DNA from: HyVt-477 sp965224605 | GTDB taxonomy: Bacteria > Pseudomonadota > Gammaproteobacteria > Thiotrichales > Thiotrichaceae | Assembly (NCBI GenBank): GCA_965224605.1 | Contig: CBDCZP010000017.1 | Coordinates: 1-64,000, forward strand | Reading direction: 5' to 3' | DNA length: 64,000 nt | Part shown: in pieces, positions 36,530 to 46,654 of the stretch | How the letters are laid out: every line of letters starts with the position of its first letter | Position numbering within the stretch: position 1 is the first letter of the stretch | The notes under the pieces: generated by a model | Told to the model about the DNA's origin: nothing | The model's input: only the letters and a program-made list of their open reading frames with translations | Databases searched by the model: none | Made by a program: the position numbers and the translations under genes

Positions 36530-38695
36530 ATGCAAAGCGCCCACGCAATTCTTAAGACTACCTTCGGATATGACCAATTCAGGCATAATCAGGAAGAAAT
36601 CATTCAATCCATCATTAGTGGTGGGGATGCTTTTGTATTAATGCCCACGGGTGGAGGTAAATCGCTTTGTTATCAGATTCCGGCTCTGATTCGGCAAGGT
36701 GTAGGTGTTGTTGTCTCACCTCTGATCGCTTTGATGCAGGATCAAGTGGATGCACTCAAGCAGCTAGGGTTGCGTGCCGCATTTATCAATTCTTCGATTT
36801 CTTTTATGGAGAAGCAAGACATTGAAGAAATGTTATTGCGTGGCGAGCTGGATATTCTCTACGTCGCACCGGAACGATTGTTGATGCAACCGATGCTGGA
36901 TTTGCTGGATCAATGCCAGATTTCTCTGTTTGCAATAGATGAAGCGCATTGTGTGTCGCAATGGGGGCACGATTTTAGAAAAGAATATCAACAGCTCCAT
37001 CAATTAGCTGTTCGATTCCCCAAGGTTCCGCGTATTGCATTGACGGCTACGGCGGATGCGAGAACTCGTGAAGAAATACTGCAACAGTTAAACCTTCAAG
37101 ATGCGGGAATTTATGTAAACAGTTTTGATCGACCTAATATTCACTACACCATCTCGGAATCAGGGAGCAATGCGCGTGCCAGCTTATGGCGGTTTCTGGA
37201 AAAGAAGCATTCTGGTGATGCGGGTATTATTTATTGCCTATCGCGTAAAAAAGTAGAAAGCACAGCTGATTGGCTGATGCAAAAGGGGTGTTTAGCATTG
37301 CCTTATCATGCGGGACTTTCGCAACAAGAGCGCAGACAAAACCAACAGCGTTTTTTACGTGAAGACGGTGTCATTATCGTGGCGACTATTGCCTTTGGAA
37401 TGGGGATTGATAAACCGAATGTGCGCTTCGTTGCTCATCTAAGTATACCCAAAAATATAGAATCATATTATCAGGAAACTGGACGTGCTGGCCGTGATGG
37501 CGCACCAGCAGATGCGTGGATGAATTATGGTCTACAAGATGTTATTTTTATGCGTCAAATACTGGAAAACTCTGATGCTGAGGAGAAGTTTAAACGAGTC
37601 ACTCAATTTAAACTTCAAGCCTTGCTTGCCATGTGTGAGTTGGCGACTTGTCGAAGGCAGGCGTTGTTAGGTTATTTTGACGAAGAACTTGCTGAGCCTT
37701 GTGGCAATTGTGATAACTGTATAAACCCTCCTGAAACATGGGATGCAACCAAGCCTGCACAAATGGCGTTGTCCTGTGTGTATCGCACAGATCAACGATT
37801 TGGTGTGACCTACGTGGTGGATATCCTAGTGGGTAAAACAGACAAACGTATTGCTTATAACGGACATGATCGCATCAGTACGTGGGGAATTGGCAAGGAT
37901 TACACGCAAGTTGAATGGAAAGGAATTTTCCGTGAATTAATAGCCTTGGGCTATCTCAGCGTTGATATGGAACATGGTGTGCTTAAACTGGTTGAAAAAT
38001 CACGTGATGTGTTGAAAGGTCATGAAACCTTTATGGCACGTAAACAGCGCAAAAGAGAAAAAGAGGTTTGGGATAAAAAAGCAGAGAAAAAAGAGCGAAC
38101 ACAATTAGCTGAAAAAGACCAGCAGTTGCGTGAAGAGTTACGCCAGCTAAGAATGAAACTAGCTGAAGAGCAGGGCGTTCCGCCTTACGTTATTTTCCAT
38201 GATTCAGTGCTGGATGATTTGGCAGGCTATCGTCCGATTAGCGCTGAAAAATTCACATCAATTCATGGTATTGGTGGTGCTAAGCTGGAAAAATATGGTG
38301 AAGCTTTCATGGATGTCATTAGACAGCATCCGCAACCTGAAAATGATAATGCTGAACAGCTAACAAAAAAGATTCCTGTCAATGCCAGCCTTAGTGATAC
38401 GGTCAATGACAGCTTGTATCTATTTAATCAAGGCTTAAACGTTGAGCAGATATGTAAAAAACGTGAACTTAAGTCTTCTACTATTTACTCACATTTGGCT
38501 AATGCCATAGCAGCCGGAGAACTGGAAAGTCGACAAGTATTGCTTATCGATGAAGAAGAGATACGCGAGATTGAAAAGATGGCAAAATTCATGAAAATCA
38601 GTAATGGCGATGCGATCAGTCCTTTATTTGAATCATTTGAAGAACAATGGGATTACGGTATTTTACGTTGTGTCGTTTCTGGTCTTGGTGAATAG
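36530..38695 (+). CDS. recQ: ATP-dependent DNA helicase RecQ
   Basis: RecQ is a 3'-5' helicase of the RecF repair pathway. The 721-residue protein is longer than E. coli RecQ (about 610) because of a charged Lys/Glu-rich linker near 495-545 and a C-terminal HTH-like extension (EQICKKRELKSSTIYSHLANAI). Core motifs are FRHNQEEIIQSII, Walker A MPTGGGKSLCYQ (38-49), the DEAH box IDEAHCVSQWG, QETGRAGRDG, and the zinc Cys set CELATCRRQAL...CGNCDNC. The HRDC-like domain follows near 550-605 (AGYRPISAEKFTSIHGIG). Confidence 0.96.
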   Translation: MQSAHAILKTTFGYDQFRHNQEEIIQSIISGGDAFVLMPTGGGKSLCYQIPALIRQGVGVVVSPLIALMQDQVDALKQLGLRAAFINSSISFMEKQDIEEMLLRGELDILYVAPERLLMQPMLDLLDQCQISLFAIDEAHCVSQWGHDFRKEYQQLHQLAVRFPKVPRIALTATADARTREEILQQLNLQDAGIYVNSFDRPNIHYTISESGSNARASLWRFLEKKHSGDAGIIYCLSRKKVESTADWLMQKGCLALPYHAGLSQQERRQNQQRFLREDGVIIVATIAFGMGIDKPNVRFVAHLSIPKNIESYYQETGRAGRDGAPADAWMNYGLQDVIFMRQILENSDAEEKFKRVTQFKLQALLAMCELATCRRQALLGYFDEELAEPCGNCDNCINPPETWDATKPAQMALSCVYRTDQRFGVTYVVDILVGKTDKRIAYNGHDRISTWGIGKDYTQVEWKGIFRELIALGYLSVDMEHGVLKLVEKSRDVLKGHETFMARKQRKREKEVWDKKAEKKERTQLAEKDQQLREELRQLRMKLAEEQGVPPYVIFHDSVLDDLAGYRPISAEKFTSIHGIGGAKLEKYGEAFMDVIRQHPQPENDNAEQLTKKIPVNASLSDTVNDSLYLFNQGLNVEQICKKRELKSSTIYSHLANAIAAGELESRQVLLIDEEEIREIEKMAKFMKISNGDAISPLFESFEEQWDYGILRCVVSGLGE

Positions 38696-38728
38696 AATAA
38701 GATGCAGCAAGGATAAAAAGAGGCTAAT

Positions 38729-39940
38729 GTGTTGAAACTTGGTATTGATCGCTTACTCGCTGAACCTGTCTTGCGTGAGGCTCTTAAAAACAAAAGAGTT
38801 GCTTTGCTCGCCCATCCAGCCTCACTGACCAGTGATTTCACGCCCTCCATAGATGCTTTAATGTCATGCGGTGATATCAACTTGGTTTCCTGCTTTGGCC
38901 CACAGCACGGTTTGCGCGGTGATAAGCAAGATAACATGGTGGAAACCGCGGATTCTGTAGATAGCAAGCATGGCATCCCTGTTTTCAGTTTATACGGAAA
39001 AGTCAGAAGACCTACTCCAAACATGCTCGGTACCTTTGATGTGTTACTAGTAGATATTCAAGATGTGGGTTGCCGTATCTATACCTTTATTACCACACTT
39101 TGCTATTTATTAGAAGATTGTGAAAAACCAGCCAAGGCACTTTGGGTGCTGGATAGGCCTAACCCCGCTGGACGGCAAATCGAAGGGTTAACTTTGCAAG
39201 CCGGACAAGAAAGCTTTGTTGGTGTCGCTCCGATACCCATGCGGCACGGCATGACACTAGGCGAAATAGCGCTATGGTACAAAGCCTATAAGCAGTTAAA
39301 TACTGAACTGAAAGTGATTGAAATGAAGGGCTATTCAATGACTAATGCCCCTGGCTTCGGCTGGCCGCTAGAACAGCTTTGCTGGGTTAATCCTAGTCCT
39401 AATATTCCCACACTGAATTCTGTACGGACTTATCCCGGCACGGTGCTTTTAGAAGGTACTACATTATCTGAAGGAAGAGGTACGACCCGTTCACTGGAAC
39501 TGTTTGGCGCGCCTGATCTTGACATCTCAAGGCTAATAAAGAAAATGCAAGAATTGGCTCCACAGTGGTTAACCGGAGTACGTTTACGCGAAGTCTGGTT
39601 TGAACCTGCTTTTCACAAGTACCAAGGAGAGCTCTGTGCAGGTATTCATTTGCATACGGATTTTCCCGGCTATGATCCTGATGATTTTAAACCTTATCGT
39701 CTGGTTGTTCTTTTTCTTAAGAGCATACGTTTAATTTATCCTGATTATCCCCTATGGCGAGACTTCCCTTATGAATATGAATTAGGACGTTTAGCTATTG
39801 ATGTAATTAATGGGGGCGAATGTTTGAGACAGTGGGTTGATGATTCTGAAGCTATGGCTGTCGACTTGGAAACCCGCTTGTTGAAGGATGAAACCAAGTG
39901 GTTTGAGCAAAGCATGGAGTATTATTTATACTCTTCTTAA
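38729..39940 (+). CDS. DUF1343 (NamZ-like) exo-beta-N-acetylmuramidase family protein
   Basis: The 403-residue protein matches DUF1343, whose studied member NamZ of Bacillus subtilis removes terminal MurNAc from peptidoglycan fragments. Motifs include VALLAHPASLTSDF, FGPQHGLRGDKQDN, VFSLYG, DIQDVGCRIYTFITTL, LDRPNPAGRQIEG, MTLGEIALWY and SEGRGTTRSLELFGAP. It begins at a GTG after an AGAGG ribosome site, 33 bp behind recQ, so it may be cotranscribed. No signal peptide is seen, so it may act on imported muropeptides in the cytoplasm. Confidence 0.9.
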   Translation: MLKLGIDRLLAEPVLREALKNKRVALLAHPASLTSDFTPSIDALMSCGDINLVSCFGPQHGLRGDKQDNMVETADSVDSKHGIPVFSLYGKVRRPTPNMLGTFDVLLVDIQDVGCRIYTFITTLCYLLEDCEKPAKALWVLDRPNPAGRQIEGLTLQAGQESFVGVAPIPMRHGMTLGEIALWYKAYKQLNTELKVIEMKGYSMTNAPGFGWPLEQLCWVNPSPNIPTLNSVRTYPGTVLLEGTTLSEGRGTTRSLELFGAPDLDISRLIKKMQELAPQWLTGVRLREVWFEPAFHKYQGELCAGIHLHTDFPGYDPDDFKPYRLVVLFLKSIRLIYPDYPLWRDFPYEYELGRLAIDVINGGECLRQWVDDSEAMAVDLETRLLKDETKWFEQSMEYYLYSS

Positions 39941-40114
39941 AGAGCAATATTTTCAGGTCGGTTGGATGAAAAAAAATACAAATAAAATCAGTTGTTTGTG
40001 ATATTTTTAACGCTCAGGGTTTCTTGCTGTCTCGATAAGTAATAAAATGCCGCAAACTGCTTGTATCTGTTATAATTAGCGCTTTTTTAATTAGCAGAAT
40101 AGTGACCCCAAACT

Positions 40115-42700
40115 ATGGCTGAATTCGCCAAAGAAATAATCCCCATAAATATCGACGATGAGATGAAGCAATCCTATTTGGATTACGCAATGAGTGTCAT
40201 CGTAGGTCGTGCTTTACCTGATGTACGGGACGGTTTAAAACCTGTGCATAGACGTGTGCTGTATGCCATGCAGGATCTTAGTAACGACTGGAATAAGCCC
40301 TACAAAAAATCAGCACGTATTGTCGGTGACGTTATTGGTAAATACCATCCCCATGGCGATACAGCTGTTTATGACACAATTGTTCGAATGGCGCAGCCAT
40401 TTTCCATGCGTTATATGCTCATTGATGGTCAGGGAAACTTTGGTTCGGTTGATGGCGATTCACCGGCAGCCATGCGTTATACGGAAATCCGTATGGCGAA
40501 AATCTCGCATACTATGCTCGCTGATTTAGATAAAGAGACGGTTGATTTTGTAGAGAACTACGATGGTTCTGAAACTCAGCCTTCTGTATTACCCGCTCGC
40601 CTTCCGATCCTTCTTATTAATGGTTCATCAGGAATCGCGGTAGGAATGGCCACCAATATTCCACCGCATAACCTGACCGAAATTATTAATGCCTGTGTTG
40701 CATTGGTTGATAATCCAGAATTAGATATCACTGATTTGATGGAATATGTACCGGGGCCTGATTTCCCTACAGCGGGTATTATCAATGGTGCTCAGGGTAT
40801 TCACGAAGCCTACCGAACAGGTCGTGGCAGAATTCGTGTTCGTGCCAAAGCAGAGTTTGAAATTAACAAGCGCTCTGGTCGTGACAGCATTGTTGTTTAT
40901 GAGCTGCCCTATCAAGTCAATAAAGCCCGTTTGCTAGAAAAAATTGCCGAACTGGTTAAGCTGAAAAAAATCGAAGGAATCGCTGAGTTACGTGATGAGT
41001 CTGATAAAGACGGCATGCGCATGGTCGTTGAAATCAAACGGGGTGAAGTACCAGAAGTTGTTCTGAACAACCTGTATAAACAAACACAAATGCAAACCGT
41101 GTTTGGCATAAACATGGTAGCACTGGTTGATGGTCAGCCGAAATTACTCAATTTAAAACAGATTCTCGAAGCGTTCTTGAAGCATCGTCGTGAAGTAGTT
41201 ACACGGCGCACTATCTTCAACCTACGCAAAGCTCGTAATCGTGCACATATTCTGGAAGGGCTTGCTATTGCTCTGGTTAATATAGATGAAGTGATTGAGT
41301 TAATTAAATCATCAGCTAATCCCGCTGAAGCGAAACAAGGTTTGCTTTCACGTGCCTGGAACCCAGGTATGGTTGTGGACATGCTGGAGCGTTCCGGTAC
41401 AGATGCTTCGAAACCTGAAAATCTTGATGAAAAATACGGTCTAAAAGAAGACGGTTACTGGTTGTCTGAAGTACAGGCACAAGCGATTCTTGAATTGCGC
41501 TTGCACCGACTCACCGGCCTGGAACAAGATAAAATAATAAAAGAATATAAAGAGTTAATCGATGTTATTGAGGATTTACTTGATATTCTTGGTAGTCCCG
41601 ATCGTTTGATGCAAGTAATACGCGAAGACCTGTTGTTAATGGTCGAAGAGTTTGGCGATGAGCGCCGTACGGTGATTAACCAAATAGGCGAAGATTTGGG
41701 TGATATTGATCTGATACCTGAAGAAGATGTGGTCGTTACTTTATCACATGCGGGTTATGCAAAAGCCCAGCCCATTGATACTTACACGGCTCAACGTCGT
41801 GGTGGGCGAGGCAAAGCTGCGACCAAGATGAAAGACGAAGACTTTATTGAAAAGCTCTTTATTGCCAGCACTCATGACACTTTATTGTGCTTCTCAAGTC
41901 GTGGTCGTTTATATTGGCTAAATGTTTATCAGATCCCAATGGGAAGTCGTACTTCTCGTGGTCGTCCAATGGTTAATCTGTTGCCGCTTGAAGAAAATGA
42001 GCGTATCCGCGCTATCTTGCCAGTTCGTGAATATGAGGCTGACAAATTTGTCTTTATGGCGACTTCAAACGGCACCGTTAAGAAGACATCGTTGGTTGAA
42101 TTCTCACGTCCCAGAAGTAACGGTATTATCGCTATTGATTTACGTGAAGGGAATGACCTGATTGATGTTGAACTCACAACAGGTGATTCCGAAGTGATGC
42201 TATTTGCCGATTCAGGTAAAGCCATTCGTTTCCATGAGTCTGATGTACGTTCGATGGGACGTACCGCAGCAGGAGTTAGAGGTATCAGGTTAGGCGATAA
42301 TCAAGAAGTGAATGCCTTGATTATTGTTGACGATGGCAAGCTGTTAATGGCAACAGAAAACGGTTATGGCAAACGTACTGATGCGACTCAATTTGCTACA
42401 CAGAAACGTGGCGGCATGGGTGTTATCTCCATCAAGACATCTGAACGTAATGGCCGCAGTATTGGAGCGGTACAAGTTCAGGAAGATGATGAGATCATGA
42501 TGATTACCAATGGCGGCATTCTAGTTCGCACCTCTGTTGATCAAGTCTCCGAGACAAGTCGAAATACGCAAGGCGTGAGGCTTATTCGCTTAGGGAAAGG
42601 CGAGTTATTGACTGAGATTGAACGTATTGAGATACTGCCTGGTAGTGAAGACGATGATGCAGAGGATGGAGATGCCGCTGAACCTGATACTACTGAATAA
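40115..42700 (+). CDS. gyrA: DNA gyrase subunit A
   Basis: GyrA breaks and rejoins DNA in the gyrase A2B2 complex, introducing negative supercoils. The 861 residues are full length. The catalytic Tyr122 is in AAMRYTEIRM and the quinolone-binding loop is KYHPHGDTAVYDTIVRMAQP. Residue 83 is Thr where E. coli has Ser; Thr83 is the natural state of several gammaproteobacteria such as Pseudomonas, and Asp87 is retained. C-terminal pinwheel blades include the GyrA-box QRRGGRG at about 560 and an acidic tail. It is monocistronic, and its 3' end runs into a palindromic repeat cluster. Confidence 0.98.
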   Translation: MAEFAKEIIPINIDDEMKQSYLDYAMSVIVGRALPDVRDGLKPVHRRVLYAMQDLSNDWNKPYKKSARIVGDVIGKYHPHGDTAVYDTIVRMAQPFSMRYMLIDGQGNFGSVDGDSPAAMRYTEIRMAKISHTMLADLDKETVDFVENYDGSETQPSVLPARLPILLINGSSGIAVGMATNIPPHNLTEIINACVALVDNPELDITDLMEYVPGPDFPTAGIINGAQGIHEAYRTGRGRIRVRAKAEFEINKRSGRDSIVVYELPYQVNKARLLEKIAELVKLKKIEGIAELRDESDKDGMRMVVEIKRGEVPEVVLNNLYKQTQMQTVFGINMVALVDGQPKLLNLKQILEAFLKHRREVVTRRTIFNLRKARNRAHILEGLAIALVNIDEVIELIKSSANPAEAKQGLLSRAWNPGMVVDMLERSGTDASKPENLDEKYGLKEDGYWLSEVQAQAILELRLHRLTGLEQDKIIKEYKELIDVIEDLLDILGSPDRLMQVIREDLLLMVEEFGDERRTVINQIGEDLGDIDLIPEEDVVVTLSHAGYAKAQPIDTYTAQRRGGRGKAATKMKDEDFIEKLFIASTHDTLLCFSSRGRLYWLNVYQIPMGSRTSRGRPMVNLLPLEENERIRAILPVREYEADKFVFMATSNGTVKKTSLVEFSRPRSNGIIAIDLREGNDLIDVELTTGDSEVMLFADSGKAIRFHESDVRSMGRTAAGVRGIRLGDNQEVNALIIVDDGKLLMATENGYGKRTDATQFATQKRGGMGVISIKTSERNGRSIGAVQVQEDDEIMMITNGGILVRTSVDQVSETSRNTQGVRLIRLGKGELLTEIERIEILPGSEDDDAEDGDAAEPDTTE

Positions 42701-42764
42701 ATTCAGTTATCGTGTGAATGGTTTGGTCATTGTACAAGCTCTCTAGTTTTTTGTGCCCCACCAG

Positions 42765-43007
42765 CAATTATGGAAGTGAGCCTGAAGAGACTGTGCAAGT
42801 ATTTTTTTAGCCCCTCTTTACTAAGAGGAGGGTGTGTAAAAATAAATAATTTTGTAGGTCGGATAAGGAACGCCATCCGGCAAGCTGTTGAATCAACAAT
42901 CTTTGTCGTATGGCGCTATCGCTTATACGACCTACAATTTAGCTTTTGCAACACCCGGCAAAGGAATACTTGCACAGTCTCTTCAGGCTCAACTTCCATA
43001 AATTGTT
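42765..43007. repeat. Composite palindromic repeat between gyrA and ntrC
   Basis: The inverted arms at 42772-42803 and 42965-42997 share about 32 bp (aatacttgcacagtctcttc and the ggctc...acttcc end) with one extra base in the right arm; the caattat/ataaattg flanks extend the pairing. Inside are a cccctctt/agaggaggg hairpin and the REP-like unit at 42853-42936. It can fold into a long hairpin between convergent genes and probably works as a two-way terminator. Open frames here are not real genes. Confidence 0.75.
42853..42936. repeat. REP-like 84-bp palindromic repeat, copy 2
   Basis: tgtaggtcggataaggaacg at the left faces cgcttatacgacctaca at the right, with gccatccgg in the left half. It has the same length and layout as the copy at 17195-17278. 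Confidence 0.75.
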
Positions 43008-43047
43008 TTTTCCGACGGAATAAAGGCACATAGTATTCAAAGATATA

Positions 43048-44484
43048 TCAAATATCCAGATCGGCTATTTTTCGGGACAAGGTGTTTCTGCCTAGTCCCA
43101 ATAAATCGGCAGCTTCTTTTTTCTTGCCGTTAGAAATCTTCAAAGCTGCCGTAATCATGACTCTTTCATAAAGTGGAGTTGTTACATCTAACAGATGATC
43201 TGCGCCATTAGTTAATTGTCTAATAACGTAATTAGATAAGGCTTGCTCCCAGTTTTCTGATTCATCGTTGGCGATATCCTCGAAAAACTCATCAGGCAGG
43301 TCTTCTTTTGAGATATCTTTACTTGAGACCATGACAGTTAGCCAGCGTGCTGTATTTTCAAGTTGTCTGATATTTCCAGGCCAATGATGAGTTTGCAGGT
43401 GTTTAATAACGCTCTCATCGCACGTTTTTTCTTCGACATCCAGCTCTAGGGAAGACTGCTTTAAGAAATGGGTTAACAGTGTAGGAATGTCATCAGGGCG
43501 TTCGCGCAATGCTGGTGAATGGATGTTAATCACGTTTAATCGATGGTACAGATCTTCTCTAAATAAATGATCCTTGACGCGTTGCTGTAAATCTTGATGG
43601 GTTGCGGCAACCACACGAACATTTACTTTCAAGGGTGCATGACCACCCACACGATAAAACTCTCCGTCAGCTAGTACTCGTAGTAAGCGGGTTTGTAATT
43701 CTGCTGGCATATCACCAATTTCATCAAGGAACAGAGTGCCTTCATCGGCTTGTTCAAAACGCCCTATACGTCTGGCGTGAGCACCTGTAAACGCTCCTTT
43801 TTCGTGACCAAACAATTCTGATTCTAATAAATCAGCTGGAATGGCAGCCGTATTTATGGCTATAAAGGGTCTATTGTTGCGTGGACTATGCGTATGCAGG
43901 GCTTTAGCAATTAATTCCTTTCCAGTGCCTGATTCGCCAGTGATTAATACAGCAATACTGGATTTTGATAGTTTGCCGATAGCATGGAATACTTTCTGAA
44001 TGGCGGATGAGTTACCAATGAATATCTGATCAGGGATACTATTAGCGACAGGCTGTGATTTTTTTTCAGCTATTTGTTCACGCTGTTCGATGGCACGCTT
44101 GGCAACATCAACTGCTTCAATGATATCAAAAGGTTTCGGAAGGTATTCAAAGGCACCTGCTTTAAAAGCATTGACGGTTGTATCCAGATCAGAATGCGCT
44201 GTCATTATGATAACGGGTATTTCAGAATAATCACTTTGCAAAACATTAAGAAACTCGAAGCCATCAGTGCCTGGCATACGAATATCACTAAAAATAATGG
44301 CGGGCTGGGCTGTCTTTAGTGAAATCAAGGCATCGTTAGCACTACTGAATGTCTTAACAGAAATAGATTCACGCAAAAGTGATTTCTCAAGTACCCAACG
44401 TATGGATTTATCGTCATCAACCACCCATACTTCGTTACTTATGTATCTCTTTTTATTTGTCTTTAAGTTTATATTATTATTCAT
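43048..44484 (-). CDS. glnG: Nitrogen regulation response regulator NtrC
   Basis: NtrC is a sigma-54-dependent activator that turns on glnA, glnK-amtB and related genes under nitrogen limitation. The 478 residues hold a receiver domain (phospho-Asp in IIFSDIRMPGTDGFE), an AAA+ domain with GESGTGKE, GAFTGA (the sigma-54 contact), LFLDEIGDMP, and a Fis-type HTH (EAADLLGLGRNTLSRKI). The start overlaps the end of ntrB by 8 bp, so the pair is coupled. Confidence 0.95.
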   Translation of the reverse strand: MNNNINLKTNKKRYISNEVWVVDDDKSIRWVLEKSLLRESISVKTFSSANDALISLKTAQPAIIFSDIRMPGTDGFEFLNVLQSDYSEIPVIIMTAHSDLDTTVNAFKAGAFEYLPKPFDIIEAVDVAKRAIEQREQIAEKKSQPVANSIPDQIFIGNSSAIQKVFHAIGKLSKSSIAVLITGESGTGKELIAKALHTHSPRNNRPFIAINTAAIPADLLESELFGHEKGAFTGAHARRIGRFEQADEGTLFLDEIGDMPAELQTRLLRVLADGEFYRVGGHAPLKVNVRVVAATHQDLQQRVKDHLFREDLYHRLNVINIHSPALRERPDDIPTLLTHFLKQSSLELDVEEKTCDESVIKHLQTHHWPGNIRQLENTARWLTVMVSSKDISKEDLPDEFFEDIANDESENWEQALSNYVIRQLTNGADHLLDVTTPLYERVMITAALKISNGKKKEAADLLGLGRNTLSRKIADLDI

Positions 44485-45532
44485 ATTTTTTATCTATGGG
44501 TATAATGATAATAAATTCCGTCCTGCCAGGTTTAGAACGAAACTCAATTAACCCATTATGTTGATTTATGAGTGATTGTGCGATGGAAAGCCCTAAGCCT
44601 GTGCCTTCGGCATGACCACTGATCATGGGATAGAATATTTTGTTCTGTAAATCTTTGGGAATGCCTTCACCATCGTCAATCACCTCTGCACAAAGTACCA
44701 GAGGATGGTTTTGTTGACGTATTGTAAAATTACGCACAATACGGGTCTTTAACAGAATATGGCCTTTATCCGAGAACGATCTTACTGCATTATTGATCAG
44801 ATTAAGAACCACTTGAACCAATTGATCACGATCACCTTTTATATTAGGAATGCTCGGGTCGTAGTCCGTGCTTATTGTTATTGCATCCGACAATTTAGTA
44901 ACGGTTACCTGTCGTGCATGTTCAAGTACTTCATGTATGTTCACAAGTGATTTTTGTGGAGCTTGGTGTGAACCCAGCATATTGTCTACTAACTTGGTTA
45001 AGCGATCTGCCTCGGAGATGATAATTTGAGTATATTCTTTGATGTCAATATCTGGAAACTCAATTTCTAATAATTGGGCCGCACCGCGTAAACCTCCTAG
45101 GGGGTTTTTAATCTCATGAGCAATGCCTCGAAGCACACTTTGGTTGGTAGCCTGTGTGTCAATTAAATTGACTTCACGGGCAATACGCATTTGTCGGTCT
45201 ACCCGGTTTAATTCAAAGAGTAATCCGGTTAGTGTCTCACCCTCTAAAAGAGGTGTAATTGCATAGTCCACATTGATAACGTTATGACTATGTATGGTGA
45301 TTTCAGCTTCACGGGTAACATGCATTTGTTGATGTGCAAGGGTCTGTTTTGTCTGACTGTCAAATTGCTCACTAGACAGGAATGAATGTATCGGTAGACC
45401 TTTGATATGATAAAAACTACTGCCAATAAACTCTTCAGCAGCATGATTCATGTATTGAAGGTTCAGATTAGTATCGGTTACCAGCACAGCGTTAGCCAGA
45501 GAATCTAGAATTTTAGGTGCTAAATAAGGCAT
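44477..45532 (-). CDS. glnL: Nitrogen regulation sensor kinase NtrB
   Basis: NtrB phosphorylates NtrC when not bound to P-II. The 351-residue soluble kinase has an N-terminal PAS domain (NAVLVTDTNLNLQYMNHAAEEFIG), the phospho-His box GIAHEIKNPLGGLRGAAQLLE, N-box NLINNAVR, and G boxes DDGEGIPKDL and GTGLGLSIAQSL. There is no membrane segment, as usual for NtrB. glnA is not directly upstream here. Confidence 0.95.
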   Translation of the reverse strand: MPYLAPKILDSLANAVLVTDTNLNLQYMNHAAEEFIGSSFYHIKGLPIHSFLSSEQFDSQTKQTLAHQQMHVTREAEITIHSHNVINVDYAITPLLEGETLTGLLFELNRVDRQMRIAREVNLIDTQATNQSVLRGIAHEIKNPLGGLRGAAQLLEIEFPDIDIKEYTQIIISEADRLTKLVDNMLGSHQAPQKSLVNIHEVLEHARQVTVTKLSDAITISTDYDPSIPNIKGDRDQLVQVVLNLINNAVRSFSDKGHILLKTRIVRNFTIRQQNHPLVLCAEVIDDGEGIPKDLQNKIFYPMISGHAEGTGLGLSIAQSLINQHNGLIEFRSKPGRTEFIIIIPIDKKYE

Positions 45533-45685
45533 TTATGGGGCTATGCATATCTTTAAAGATAGCTAGTGTAGCCTGTGTTGAGCGAGAGCGAAACACAGGA
45601 ATTCAATGAATTGAGATTTACAAGATTGCTAGGAGGCTGTCCACGAACTAAGAAACTACTGCAAATCCCAAAATGCTTTGTCTGG

Positions 45686-46528
45686 TTATTTTAAAGCCTT
45701 GGCATGATAGGCAATATGCTCACCAATAAAAGTCGCAATGAAATGATAACTATGATCATAGCCTTCCTGTATTCTGATATTGATGGGTTGATCCATTTGA
45801 TCGCAGGCAGCTAGCAAACTTTCGGGAAGCAGTTGCTTTTCATCGTAGAACTCATCCGCATTACCCTGATCAATGAGGATGTCGCTAAAGCTTGCCCCAT
45901 CAAGTATTAGTTCTGTCGCATCATAAGCTCGCCATGCTTCTTCATCATCACCCAGGTATGCGCTAAAGCAACCTTTCCCCCAGCCGCAATTGACAGGATT
46001 ACAAATCGGCGAAAAAGCAGAAACAGAGCGGTAGTTATGTGGATTTCTAAGGGCACAAATTAAAGCACCATGTCCCCCCATTGAATGTCCAATGACTGAT
46101 TTAACACCGGGTATCAAGGGCAAGTTCGCTTCTAATAACGCGGGTAGTTCCTGAGCAACATAATCGTACATTTGGTAATGTTTTGACCAAGGTTGCTGGG
46201 TAGCATTCACATAAAACCCTGCACCTTTACCGAGATCATAACGATCTGATTCATCAGCTACATCACCACCACGAGGACTAGTGTCAGGGAAAACAATAGC
46301 AATGCCGTGTACTGCTGCATAACGCTGTGCGCCCGCCTTAGTGCGTGCATTATCATCGTTGCAGGTTAATCCGGATAACCAATATAAAGTAGGTACATTC
46401 GTGCTTCCAGCCGCAGGAGGGAGATACACAGAAAAAGTCATTTCACAACCCAGTACAGCGGATTCATGGGTATAGCGGTTTAAAAAACCGCCGCACTCCT
46501 TAATGCTTTCTATTCTTTGAATGGTCAT
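45686..46528 (-). CDS. fghA: S-formylglutathione hydrolase
   Basis: FghA hydrolyses S-formylglutathione to formate and glutathione, the second step of glutathione-dependent formaldehyde detoxification. The 280-residue esterase shows TFSVYLPP, YWLSGLTCNDDN, the nucleophile in VIGHSMGGHGAL, the catalytic Asp in DILIDQGNADEF and His in GYDHSYHFIATF. It lies 126 bp downstream of adhC on the same strand. Confidence 0.96.
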   Translation of the reverse strand: MTIQRIESIKECGGFLNRYTHESAVLGCEMTFSVYLPPAAGSTNVPTLYWLSGLTCNDDNARTKAGAQRYAAVHGIAIVFPDTSPRGGDVADESDRYDLGKGAGFYVNATQQPWSKHYQMYDYVAQELPALLEANLPLIPGVKSVIGHSMGGHGALICALRNPHNYRSVSAFSPICNPVNCGWGKGCFSAYLGDDEEAWRAYDATELILDGASFSDILIDQGNADEFYDEKQLLPESLLAACDQMDQPINIRIQEGYDHSYHFIATFIGEHIAYHAKALK

Positions 46529-46654
46529 TAATTTATTATTCCTTCATTCTTTAATACAAGAGTGTAAAATCAAGATGAGTACATGATTTACGAAGGTCGC
46601 CCAAAAACGGCGACATAATTGAGTTATCCATTTATAAACAAAATGGTAAGCTCA

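Noticed and set aside
40350..40385. GyrA Thr83 as a quinolone resistance mutation
   Set aside because: Thr at this position is the natural state in several gammaproteobacteria, so it is not evidence of acquired resistance.
42770..43033. Open frame of 87 codons after gyrA
   Set aside because: It lies wholly within the composite palindrome and has no plausible start context.
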